DNA from: Candidatus Enterococcus leclercqii
GTDB lineage: Bacteria; Bacillota; Bacilli; Lactobacillales; Enterococcaceae
Assembly: GCF_009933135.1 (NCBI RefSeq)
Contig: NZ_MAEH01000011.1
Span: 1 to 64,000, forward strand
Direction: 5' to 3'
DNA length: 64,000 nt
Positions within the stretch are counted from its first letter, which is position 1. The number at the start of each line of letters is the position of its first letter. Made by a program: the position numbers and the translations under genes. Of this stretch, positions 35,005 through 42,900 are shown in pieces. Below the pieces are notes generated by a model. The model was not told the origin of the DNA. It saw only the letters and a list, made by a program, of their open reading frames with translations, and ran no database searches.

Positions 35005-35550
35005 TCACAAAATTTCTGCCCCCAACGTGCCTGCAAAATGTCCCAAAGCCCATTCGTGTCCCACCGGATCAAAGCTGGCTACTGCATCTTTGTAGACATG
35101 GATTTTGTAGCCCAGGTTATAGGCATCGACAGCCGTGTGCAGGACACAAATATCGGTACAAACGCCAGTCAGATAAAGATCAGTAATGCCTCGCTCCCGC
35201 AAGCGGATGTCTAAATCCGTACCGCTAAACGCTGAGTAATGGCGCTTGTCAAACCAATAGACATTTTCTTGTGCGTTATGGGCTGCATACAAATCAGCCA
35301 AGCTGCCAAAAAGCTGCCGTCCGTCAGTTCCGATGACATTATGCGGGGGAAACAGTTTATTTTCCGGGTGAAAACGGTCAGTCGGATCGTGCGCATCAAT
35401 GGCAAAAACGACAAATTCCCCGGCGTCGATAAATTCTTTTGTGACAGCAACTAGTTTTTCTTCGATGGCCTGACCGGCTGCTCCTGTCGTTAGCTTACCG
35501 TCATCAGCCACGAAGTCATTGGTGTAGTCGATGGAGATTAGTGCTTTCAT
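35005..35550 (-). CDS. pncA: Nicotinamidase (isochorismatase family)
   Basis: A 181-residue hydrolase converting nicotinamide to nicotinate in NAD salvage. The triad is visible: Asp in IDYTNDF, Lys in FDKRHYSAFSGT and Cys in TGVCTDICVLHTA; metal-binding DAHDPTDRFHPE is also present. ATG at 35550 has GGAGGATGATTCA upstream. Stand-alone unit convergent with the pepO operon. Its product would feed NAD synthesis, upstream of the NAD kinase encoded earlier in the window. Confidence 0.92.
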   Translation of the reverse strand: MKALISIDYTNDFVADDGKLTTGAAGQAIEEKLVAVTKEFIDAGEFVVFAIDAHDPTDRFHPENKLFPPHNVIGTDGRQLFGSLADLYAAHNAQENVYWFDKRHYSAFSGTDLDIRLRERGITDLYLTGVCTDICVLHTAVDAYNLGYKIHVYKDAVASFDPVGHEWALGHFAGTLGAEIL

Positions 35551-35852
35551 TGAATCATCCTCCTGAAGTCTGCCGTCCAACGCAAGCTGTTAGCGGCTTA
35601 TTTTACTCAGTATAACAAGATTCACAGCGGATTTCGACTCTTCTTACTTCTTACTCTGACAAAGAAGTCAACAACCTTACAAATCTGTTCGCCGGGTTGC
35701 GACTTTAGTCTGATGAATCTCTTTGCCACTCCGTTAGAATAAAGACAACAAGAAAACAACCGGAAAATACAGCTCAGCTGACCTTGGAAACAGACTAACA
35801 GGAACCTGTCCAAAGCCGGCCGACTGCCACGGTAGACAAGGAGAAAAGGAAA
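35551..35852. other. Intergenic region; possible structured leader of a small transcript
   Basis: A 302-base gap holding the pncA promoter (minus) and, on the plus strand, a GC-richer stretch (35780-35840) with short self-complementary segments just before a small reading frame. TAGAAT at about 35735 could be a -10 box, without a convincing -35. No known riboswitch class was recognised. Confidence 0.35.
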
Positions 35853-35960
35853 ATGGATAATTGGTTTAATCACGTTGGAAATGTCTTCTTTGATGCATTT
35901 TGTCCCATGATGTCCGCTTCTTTTGCGGTCTTGGCAGATTTCGTCAGCCACTTGTTCTAG
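35853..35960 (+). CDS. Small 35-residue peptide gene with its own terminator
   Basis: A complete short frame, ATG to TAG, preceded by AAGGAGAAAAGGAAA and followed 26 bases later by a strong terminator (35986-36020), so it looks like a deliberate mini-transcription unit. The peptide starts MDNWFNHVGNVFFDAF, is rich in Phe, Val and Ala, has one Cys and net negative charge, and could form an amphipathic or membrane-associated helix. No family is recognised. It might be a small membrane regulator, a peptide toxin or a signalling peptide; none of these is shown. Confidence 0.5.
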   Translation: MDNWFNHVGNVFFDAFCPMMSASFAVLADFVSHLF

Positions 35961-35985
35961 CCATTATTTTACTTATCATACGAAG

Positions 35986-36020
35986 AAAAGCGCCGGATCA
36001 ACAGATTCGGCGCTTTTTTT
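35986..36020. terminator. Strong terminator, probably bidirectional
   Basis: AAAAGCGCCGGATC and GAT-CGGCGCTTTTTTT arms form a near-perfect stem. It ends the small peptide unit on the plus strand and the MTA/SAH nucleosidase unit on the minus strand. Confidence 0.85.
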
Positions 36021-36083
36021 GGCATATTTACATGAGGTGTCACCTAAAAGCCAGATGGAAAATTTGCTTTTGCCAATTGGACG

Positions 36084-36779
36084 CTATACTAGGTTTCTTA
36101 CGAATTGCAAGACCATTTCTGCTGAGCGCTTGCCAGCTTCGTCGATAAATTCATCAAAGGTCATGGCAGCGTCGTGATCTGCCGTATCGCTGATAGCTCG
36201 AACCACCAGAAAAGGAATTTCAAACAAATAGGCTGTCTGGGCTACTGCTGCGCCCTCCATCTCATTGGCTAAGGCATCGGGAAAATGGCGCTTTATCTCA
36301 GCAACTTTTTGAGGATCATTGACAAAGGTATCGCCGGTGACGATTAAACCTTTACGAACATGATGCTCCGTAGCTTCTGCCGCTTTTGTCATTTCCGCTA
36401 TCAAATACTTGCTGGCATCAAAATACAGAGGCATTCCTGCTGGCAGCTGTCCGAATTTGTAGCCAAAGCCTGTGACATCCACATCAAAATAGGCTAGCTT
36501 TTCGGAAACCACGATATCCCCTACTTGCAGTCCTTCACCAATCCCACCGGCAGATCCCGTGTTGATTACCATATTGACCCCATAACGCTGGATCAGCAAG
36601 CTGGTGATGGTGCTGGCAGCTACTTTGCCAATCCCAGAACGCACTAAAATCACTTCATGGCGACCGATTCCGCCAGAAACAAACAATGCTCCCGCCCGCT
36701 CCCAAGAGACTGGATTTTCGATTTGTTCTTTCAAAATTTTGATTTCTTGATCCATCGCACCAATGATTCCGATTTTCAT
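36084..36779 (-). CDS. mtnN: 5'-methylthioadenosine/S-adenosylhomocysteine nucleosidase
   Basis: A 231-residue enzyme that removes adenine from MTA and SAH, recycling methylation by-products and supplying S-ribosylhomocysteine to LuxS. Motifs: IGIIGAMDQE at the N-terminus, VINTGSAGGIG, NEMEGAAVAQ (catalytic/binding Glu) and RAISDTAD with the catalytic Asp. Last gene of a NUDIX-membrane protein-mtnN unit on the minus strand, 98 bases after the previous gene; this order is conserved in enterococci. Confidence 0.94.
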   Translation of the reverse strand: MKIGIIGAMDQEIKILKEQIENPVSWERAGALFVSGGIGRHEVILVRSGIGKVAASTITSLLIQRYGVNMVINTGSAGGIGEGLQVGDIVVSEKLAYFDVDVTGFGYKFGQLPAGMPLYFDASKYLIAEMTKAAEATEHHVRKGLIVTGDTFVNDPQKVAEIKRHFPDALANEMEGAAVAQTAYLFEIPFLVVRAISDTADHDAAMTFDEFIDEAGKRSAEMVLQFVRNLV

Positions 36780-36877
36780 GATCTCATAACCTCCAATTAA
36801 GTTGTCGCAAACAGCTTTAGCCTTACCTACTGCTCATCGATATAACCTGGCATCCGTTGCTTCCACTATTTAGCTAT

Positions 36878-37258
36878 TTATAAGAAGAACGTTGCCAACA
36901 TGACGACTACAATCAATAGTGAGACGATGATGATTGCTCCTACTAAAAAGCCATTCAATTCTCGAGATTTTTGGTTTTCAACAGTACGAGATTTCTTCAA
37001 CGGTTTGTTTTTCTTCTTTTCTTTGCGATAAAAATTATTGATCTTCTTTTCTTCTCTGTGAAATTCTTTTTGAGTCTCTTTGTCGGTGATTGCCTGTGTC
37101 GGGACTGCCTGACGACGGGAGATATGGAACGTCTTTCCTTGTTTTTCTTCCTGACGTACGGAGCGGTTCGGCTCGGGGCGGAACTTTTCTTTTGATCCAT
37201 CCTCTTGCTCGCGACGTTCCCGCAGTGTCTGACGAGTAATCAGCGGCTTTTTACTCAT
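36878..37258 (-). CDS. Small basic protein with C-terminal membrane anchor
   Basis: A 126-residue protein with a very basic, Lys/Arg/Glu-rich cytoplasmic part (1-100) and a C-terminal helix (LVGAIIIVSLLIVVVMLATFFL) that ends at the stop codon, so it is tail-anchored. ATG at 37258 overlaps the NUDIX gene 3' end by 8 bases; AAAGGAAG lies upstream. It is always between nudF and mtnN in related bacteria as far as I recall, but its function is unknown. Confidence 0.7.
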   Translation of the reverse strand: MSKKPLITRQTLRERREQEDGSKEKFRPEPNRSVRQEEKQGKTFHISRRQAVPTQAITDKETQKEFHREEKKINNFYRKEKKKNKPLKKSRTVENQKSRELNGFLVGAIIIVSLLIVVVMLATFFL

Positions 37259-37832
37259 AGCCGCCACTTCCTTTAGCTGCTTCTTGTAGTTCCCAATATT
37301 GGATGGCATACAATGACTTGGCGTCACAGATGGTACCTTCAACAATCGCAGCTTTTGCTTCCTCCAGAGTCAGTTCATAGACTTCAAGGACCTCATCGTC
37401 ATCCATGGCCCGCGGGTTTTCAACTTTCTCCATATCATGGGCACGATAGACATGGAGCATCTCATTGGCAAAGCCTGGCGAAAGGTACATAGAAGCTAAG
37501 TGTTCCATTCGCTGCGGCCGATAACCAGTTTCTTCTTCTAATTCCCGGGCACCGGTAATTTCCGGATGACTGCCTTCTCCTGGATCAATCTTACCAGCAG
37601 GAATCTCCAAAATGACTTTTTCCAGTGGTTTACGAAACTGACGGACAAACAACATTTTGCTTTTCGGTGTGATAGCGACGATTCCAACACCACCAGGATG
37701 AAAGACTAATTCTCTTTTGGCAGTCCCACCATTTGGTAAAGACACATCGTCCAATACGACATCGATGATTTTGCCATGGAAGATCTCTTTTCGGCTGATG
37801 GTTTTTTCTTCGAAATTTTCAAAAGAAAGCAT
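37251..37832 (-). CDS. nudF: ADP-ribose pyrophosphatase, NUDIX hydrolase
   Basis: A 193-residue NUDIX enzyme hydrolysing ADP-ribose to AMP and ribose-5-phosphate. The Nudix box is present: GKIDPGE ... RELEEETGY. Between the first Glu and the RE there are nine residues rather than seven, a small loop insertion. GGGAG precedes the ATG. It starts the operon with the tail-anchored protein and mtnN; all act around adenine-nucleotide by-product turnover. Confidence 0.9.
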   Translation of the reverse strand: MLSFENFEEKTISRKEIFHGKIIDVVLDDVSLPNGGTAKRELVFHPGGVGIVAITPKSKMLFVRQFRKPLEKVILEIPAGKIDPGEGSHPEITGARELEEETGYRPQRMEHLASMYLSPGFANEMLHVYRAHDMEKVENPRAMDDDEVLEVYELTLEEAKAAIVEGTICDAKSLYAIQYWELQEAAKGSGGYE

Positions 37833-38171
37833 TGCACTCCCACTTTCGTTTTCGTTATTCTATCTGTAGCAGACAGTTTTTGCCGGCTGCATTTTCTGCG
37901 TGAAAAATACCCTTTCATACTTGCAGAAAAACAGATGCTTTTCCTGTAAGTATACACGTTTTTACCGGCCTCTGCCGTTAATTTTAACATAAGAAACCTT
38001 ATGTTTTTCCTAAATTGAAAAAATCAACCCTTAGTCTGATTTTTTTTGTTATGGCTGCGTGATAGAATGATTTTGTAGTCAACAAGGGTTGTAAATATCC
38101 AGCTTCGCCAATATATGCGGGAAAGTTTTCCGCCTGCTGAAAATACAGCAAACAATCAGGAGGATATCAAA
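37833..38171. other. Divergent spacer between nudF and xpaC
   Basis: A 339-base control region for two divergent units. An 8-bp perfect palindrome, AACATAAG-aaac-CTTATGTT (37985-38004), followed by TTT could be an operator or weak terminator. No supported small gene was seen. Confidence 0.4.
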
Positions 38172-38849
38172 ATGAAAAAATTCATCCTATACTCACTCAT
38201 TGGCATCCCAGTGTTCTTTGTCTTGCTGGTGATTCTTTCCGGTTCTACCGACGTGCTGCCTTTTATTTTGGTGATTGCCGGCATTGTCTTGGTCTGGTTG
38301 GGACTGAAGGGGTCTGCGCCCAAAAAAGTTTTTGCTCAAAAACCCATACCAGTTATGAGTAAAGAAAAGGAAACTCATTACCTTGAGGCTGGCATGACCC
38401 AAAGCGAGATTGAATTTTTCCGAGACACGATGAGCCAGACGAAAGATCAAATCCAGAAGCTCCAAAACAATATCAATAAAAATGCTAAATTGAAAGCCAT
38501 TGATTTGCGTCATGACACATTGCGGGCTTCTAAAGCACTGTTTAAAGAATTGGTGAAAGATCCGCAAAAACTTCATTGTGCCAATCACTTCCTCTACACG
38601 CACCTGCCAAATATGGTCGATTTAACAGACAAGTTCATCGAAATCAACGACCATGAGATTAAGAGTCGAGAAACTTATGAAAAGATCGAAGAAAGTTCTC
38701 AGATTATCGACCAGATGGCTTCCTTAATTGCACAGGATTATCAACAGTTCGTTGCTGATGATTTTGAGGACATGGATATTGAGCTTTCGATTGCCAAACA
38801 GAGTTTAAAACGGGATAATGTAAATAGTACAACGGTGGAAAAAATCTAG
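38172..38849 (+). CDS. XpaC-family membrane protein (5-bromo-4-chloroindolyl phosphate hydrolysis protein)
   Basis: A 225-residue protein with two N-terminal membrane helices (about 3-22 and 27-45) and a helical cytoplasmic domain (70-210). ATG at 38172 follows AGGAGG by eight bases; a longer in-frame start lacks a site. It matches the XpaC family, whose genes travel with telA as here. Function is not established; proposed roles are in membrane or toxic-anion stress. Its stop codon lies inside a terminator hairpin, separating it from telA. Confidence 0.8.
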   Translation: MKKFILYSLIGIPVFFVLLVILSGSTDVLPFILVIAGIVLVWLGLKGSAPKKVFAQKPIPVMSKEKETHYLEAGMTQSEIEFFRDTMSQTKDQIQKLQNNINKNAKLKAIDLRHDTLRASKALFKELVKDPQKLHCANHFLYTHLPNMVDLTDKFIEINDHEIKSRETYEKIEESSQIIDQMASLIAQDYQQFVADDFEDMDIELSIAKQSLKRDNVNSTTVEKI

Positions 38850-38869
38850 CCAACCGGCTAGATTTTTTT
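38839..38869 (+). terminator. Terminator overlapping the xpaC stop codon
   Basis: AAAAATCTAGCC-aacc-GGCTAGATTTTTTT is a perfect hairpin with T tail; the xpaC TAG stop (38847-38849) lies in its 5' arm. Confidence 0.8.
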
Positions 38870-38982
38870 CGAATCAGCTTATTTCCGAGGCGCAGGTACA
38901 CGCCTTTTTTGCAAGAAGAATAGATGACTACAGTCTCAGCTGTCTTCGTCTGATTAGAGATTAGACTATTGGAGGAATGAAA

Positions 38983-40194
38983 ATGACGGAAAACAACAAC
39001 TTGCCGCAACAGCCGGTACAAAATGTCGATTCTACTTTGGAGGATCTGTTAAACAGTCCCTTCACTACCCCGGTGGGTTCCTTGACCGAAACTCAGAAAA
39101 CGGAAATCAACGCTTTACAAGAACAACAAAAAGCGGACCGTCTGGTAGATAAATTGCCACCGGAACGACAAGCCCAAGCCAAAGAACTGGCGGATAAAAT
39201 CGACGCGACGGATCAACAAGGAGTTATCACTTACGGTGCCGTTGCGCAACAAAAGCTTGGTGAGTTCTCACAATCCATGCTTAACCACGTCCAAGCTAAT
39301 GATATTGGCCCAGTAGGAGATAGCTTGACTGAGCTGATGTATCGTCTAAACGAAGCGAATCCTGATGATTTGCGAGCTGGCGAAGGCAATCTTTTCAAGC
39401 GTATGTTTGGCAAAGTCAAACAGTCCATTTACGAAATCACAGCCAAATACCAAAAAATTGGGGCTCAAATTGACAAGATTGCTGTTAAGTTAGACAAGGA
39501 AAAAGACGGGCTGTTAAAAGACAACTTGATGCTGGAACAGCTCTATCATAAAAACAAAGATTATTTTGATGCCTTGAATATCTACATTGCAGCCGGTGAA
39601 TTGAAAGCCGAAGAATTAAAAACAGTCACCATTCCTGAAGCGATGGCCAAAGCTCAAGCTTCCGGCGATCAGATGGATGTCCAAATCGTCAATGACTACA
39701 ATCAATTTCTAGACCGCTTGGACAAGCGTACCCACGACCTGCGCTTAGCTCGTCAGATTACCATTCAACAAGCACCACAGATTCGCCTGATCCAAAATAC
39801 CAACCAAGCTTTAGCCGAAAAGATCCAGGCTTCTATCAACACAGCGATTCCTTTGTGGAAAAATCAGGTTGTTATCGCACTGACTCTTTTGCGTCAAAAA
39901 GATGCGGTTACCGCGCAACGACAAGTCTCCGAAACTACTAATGACTTGCTGAAAAAGAACTCAGAAATGTTGAAAGTTTCCGCCATCGAAACCGCCAAAG
40001 AAAACGAGCGGGGGATCGTGGACATCGAAACTTTGCAGAAGACTCAAAACGACTTGGTGGAAACCATCCAAGAAACCTTGCGAATTCAACAAGAAGGCAA
40101 AGAAAAACGCCGCGCTGCCGAGATCGAACTGGGCACGATGGAAGAAGACCTCAAAAACAAATTGCTGGAGCTTACTTCCGGCAACGGAAAATAA
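38983..40194 (+). CDS. telA: TelA/KlaA-family toxic anion resistance protein
   Basis: A 403-residue cytoplasmic helical protein of the TelA family (tellurite and cell-envelope stress resistance). Typical late segments are [21 protein letters not shown] and [24 protein letters not shown] at 38983 is seven bases after GGAGGA; an ATG six bases earlier is too close. It follows xpaC, its usual partner, but a terminator lies between, so read-through or its own promoter in 38870-38970 would be needed. Actual tellurite resistance is not shown by sequence. Confidence 0.88.
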   Translation: MTENNNLPQQPVQNVDSTLEDLLNSPFTTPVGSLTETQKTEINALQEQQKADRLVDKLPPERQAQAKELADKIDATDQQGVITYGAVAQQKLGEFSQSMLNHVQANDIGPVGDSLTELMYRLNEANPDDLRAGEGNLFKRMFGKVKQSIYEITAKYQKIGAQIDKIAVKLDKEKDGLLKDNLMLEQLYHKNKDYFDALNIYIAAGELKAEELKTVTIPEAMAKAQASGDQMDVQIVNDYNQFLDRLDKRTHDLRLARQITIQQAPQIRLIQNTNQALAEKIQASINTAIPLWKNQVVIALTLLRQKDAVTAQRQVSETTNDLLKKNSEMLKVSAIETAKENERGIVDIETLQKTQNDLVETIQETLRIQQEGKEKRRAAEIELGTMEEDLKNKLLELTSGNGK

Positions 40195-40208
40195 ATCCCA
40201 TACAAAGA

Positions 40209-40292
40209 CCACTTGCACACACTGTATCCCCAAAAAGTTAGACCAAAATCTAACTTTTTGGGTCACTATACATGCGGCAAGTGGTTTTTTTT
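40209..40292 (+). terminator. Nested double hairpin after telA
   Basis: An outer pair CCACTTGC (from 40209) and GCAAGTGG followed by eight T encloses an inner perfect 14-bp inverted repeat (40229-40242 and 40249-40262). The outer pair alone is a standard terminator; the inner palindrome looks inserted into its loop. Confidence 0.7.
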
Positions 40293-40359
40293 AGGCTTCT
40301 TTTAGGCTTTTTTTCGCGCAAAACAACAATCGCTTCAAGGCAAACCCACAGCCGACTGC

Positions 40360-40842
40360 TTACGGCAATACCTTTCCCACCGGAAAAACACGCCGAAAGA
40401 CTTTACGAACAGCAGGCCCCGCAATCAGCAGTTGAAAAGGCAAGGCCATCACTAAATTTTTCGGGATATTGGCAAGCCAAATCGGCGGTAATTCCTGCCA
40501 GTTATCACCAGCTAGCACCGCTTCCAGTGCGCCGTACAAAGACATGATAATGACCATTGGCAGAACCATGCAGGTAGACACCGCTACGACCTTTTTTAGA
40601 TTGCTGTGCCAGGGTTTAATCAAGTATTTGAATGCAACAGCTTTAGCCGGACCGGAAACGATGAACCAGTCAAAACACATAGCCACCATAAATCCCAATG
40701 GAAAACCCAGCCAGGCCTTTTGCAAAACTGATAATGACCACACTTTCTCCTTCAAGGCGATATTGTAAAAACTCATCCATAGAACCATCACTGCACACAT
40801 CAATACTGTATAAATGATACTTTCTCTTTTGTTATGGGGCAT
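40360..40842 (-). CDS. DUF2798-family membrane protein
   Basis: A 160-residue protein with four predicted membrane helices (IIYTVLMCAVMVLWMSFY; GFPLGFMVAMCFDWFIV; VSTCMVLPMVIIMSLYGAL; LVMALPFQLLIAGPAV), matching the duplicated two-helix DUF2798 pattern with IAGP-type ends. ATG at 40842 has AAAGGAG eight bases upstream. The frame stays open for another 62 codons upstream, but that part crosses a terminator-like hairpin and is not thought to be translated. Function unknown. Confidence 0.75.
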   Translation of the reverse strand: MPHNKRESIIYTVLMCAVMVLWMSFYNIALKEKVWSLSVLQKAWLGFPLGFMVAMCFDWFIVSGPAKAVAFKYLIKPWHSNLKKVVAVSTCMVLPMVIIMSLYGALEAVLAGDNWQELPPIWLANIPKNLVMALPFQLLIAGPAVRKVFRRVFPVGKVLP

Positions 40843-41208
40843 TTTTTTCTCCTTTGTTGGAAAAGCTGTCAGATAAAAGCCTGAGGGGTAAAACGAGACT
40901 TTTAGGCAATTACGAAACCAATTTTTTGCCCGTTCACGCAAAAAAGCAGCGGTGGCCGGCGAGTAACTCGTTACGACCTCCACTGCTGTGTACATCTTCA
41001 CTGCGTTTTCCAGATATTCTTTTCTCATTCACCTTAGCAGATTTTTGGCAGCTTCGTAAGTTTTTTTTAGAAAAATTTCACAGTCAGTCAGCTCCACCAA
41101 TTGTCTGAATATTTCGTCAAATCCGCTCCCGTTTTCTGAGGAAGTCTGCTACTATTTAGTTAAAGACTAGGTAAAGATGCCATCACTATTTAACAGGAGG
41201 AATTCATT
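40843..41208. other. Spacer with minus-strand hairpin and coding-like remnants
   Basis: A 366-base gap. On the minus strand, a terminator-like hairpin lies at 40940-40988. Upstream of it are two coding-like frames without proper starts (one ending AAKNLLR at about 41031, the next opening MRKEYLENAVKMY at 41028), possibly remains of a small gene. The ABC ATPase promoter (plus) must lie near 41100-41190. Confidence 0.3.
40940..40988 (-). terminator. Terminator-like hairpin upstream of the DUF2798 gene
   Basis: On the minus strand, GCAGTGGAGG pairs with CCACCGCTGC (one mismatch, one G-U), followed by six T. It lies about 100 bases before the DUF2798 start, so it could end an upstream remnant gene or act as an attenuator. 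Confidence 0.5.
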
Positions 41209-41994
41209 ATGACGGTGCTATCATTTGAAAAAATCTCATTAACAAGAGGCGGCCACCCGCTCCTCAAAGAAATCGACTGGCACATCACTAAGGGAGAAGA
41301 CTGGGGAATTCTCGGTCTAAACGGTGCCGGCAAAACATTGATGCTACAGATGATTGCCGGCAATTTATGGCCGACATCCGGCCGGCTCACGGTCTTGGGT
41401 GAAGTCTTCGGACAAGCAAATATCCCTGACCTGACCAAGCGCATCGGTTGGGTCTCCAATGTCTTACAAAATAAATTGTATCAGCAGGATACAGCAGAAC
41501 TGATTGTCCTCTCCGGTAAGTTTGCTTCTATCGGTATCTGGCGTACTTACGAACCGGAAGAATTAGCCGCCGCCAAGGAACTGTTGGTCTCATTAGGAGC
41601 GGAAAATCTGTTGGGAAAACCTTATCAAGTCTTATCCCAAGGAGAAAAGCAACTCGTCTTAATCGCCCGGGCTTTAATGGGCTACCCGGAGCTCTTGATT
41701 TTAGACGAGCCTTGTAACGGCCTAGATCTATTTGCCCGAGAATACCTGCTGCAACGAATCCGAAAAATCAAAGAACAGCCTGTCGCCCCTACTGTTTTAT
41801 TTGTCACTCACCACACCGAAGAGATTCTTCCTTTTGTCAGTCACGTCCTGATGCTCAAAAATGGTGAAATCTTTCGGCAAGGAACAAGAAAGCAGCTGAT
41901 GACACCAGAATGCTTGTCTGCCTTTTATGAACAACCAATTAAAATTGCCCCTTACAGTGACGAACGTTTTATCGTTTATCCTGGAGACCTATAA
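41209..41994 (+). CDS. Stand-alone ABC ATPase (YlmA-like)
   Basis: A 261-residue ATPase with Walker A GLNGAGKT, signature LSQGEKQ, Walker B LLILDEPCNGLD and H-loop VTHHTEE. It resembles B. subtilis YlmA and ModF-type ATPases. No permease or binding-protein gene is adjacent, so it is an orphan that may serve a distant transporter or act on another process. AGGAGG precedes the ATG. Confidence 0.82.
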   Translation: MTVLSFEKISLTRGGHPLLKEIDWHITKGEDWGILGLNGAGKTLMLQMIAGNLWPTSGRLTVLGEVFGQANIPDLTKRIGWVSNVLQNKLYQQDTAELIVLSGKFASIGIWRTYEPEELAAAKELLVSLGAENLLGKPYQVLSQGEKQLVLIARALMGYPELLILDEPCNGLDLFAREYLLQRIRKIKEQPVAPTVLFVTHHTEEILPFVSHVLMLKNGEIFRQGTRKQLMTPECLSAFYEQPIKIAPYSDERFIVYPGDL

Positions 41995-42243
41995 GCACTT
42001 TAGCTATCTGTTTCCTACAGCAGGCAAAGTTCAAAGTAGTCGCAAATACTACAATTGTTTGCTTCTTCACCGAAAAACCAGAAATGCTTACTTGTAGCTG
42101 TCGCTTTACCCCACATCTGCAAGCGAGCAAGCCTGGTTTGACAAGGATGCAAGCAACAATTGCCCCCGTTTTTAGGTATTGCAACAATTGACTGCTTGTT
42201 TCTTCAGCAGAACTTTGCTATTTTTGAAAACAGGAGGTGCATT

Positions 42244-42840
42244 ATGTTAGCAGAAGTTATCCGGAAACGTCGCGTCGATCTCGGGCTAACTCAGCAGGAC
42301 ATTGCTACTGAGTTAAACGTCACTCGACAAGCGGTCTCCAGTTGGGAAAACAATAAAACCTATCCTGACATTCCGACATTGATCGCATTGTCAGAGTATT
42401 ATGGGCTCTCTTTGGATTAGATGCTAAAAGAAGATACAGCTTATATAGAAAAAATGAAAACCGATGCAAAAGATCTGCAATACCTCAAGAAAAAACTATA
42501 TGTGGGTCTGCTGCCTTTTTTGATCATGCTGAGTTTACTCCTTTTATTGCAACTAACCGCATCCGATCAGAAAACACAACTTTGGCAACTGCTCTTTTTA
42601 TTTACCAGAATTGGTATCTTGAGCTATTGTCTTTGGGTGGGTTGGACATTGAGACAGTTGGGTCGTTTGAATCAACGCACATTGCTGGGTTTGGCCTTAC
42701 TGATTGTTGGCCTGTTGCTGCGCTTTTTAGAACCAATTTTCCTGCTGCCCTACAGTGGCATCCTTTGTTGGAGTTTACAGCTTCTTGCCTTGCTGTTCAT
42801 ATGCACCGGGGCCTCAAGAAAACAACACAGCATTCAATAA
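42244..42840 (+). pseudogene. XRE-family regulator with membrane domain, split by an in-frame TAG
   Basis: One 199-codon frame is interrupted at codon 59 (42418-42420) by TAG. The first 58 residues are a full XRE helix-turn-helix (IRKRRVDLGLTQQDIATELNVTR) ending YYGLSLD. The sequence resumes in the same frame as MLKEDTAYIEKMKTDA and continues into a membrane domain with four to five helices. Family knowledge: related proteins run straight through this junction (SLD-x-hLK-x-D), so a sense codon such as CAG or AAG has become TAG. AGGAGG precedes the first ATG; no ribosome binding site precedes the second. The result is a free DNA-binding domain, or readthrough, or a sequencing error. Confidence 0.8.
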
Positions 42841-42900
42841 AAAAACACCTGCAAAAGCGACGTCTCTTTTTAGAAAGAGGGCCGCTTTTGCAGGTGTTTC
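42841..42900. terminator. Long bidirectional terminator
   Basis: A perfect 17-bp stem (42843-42859 and 42883-42899) with an inner CTCTTT/AAAGAG hairpin separates the XRE gene and the convergent amino acid permease. Confidence 0.85.
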
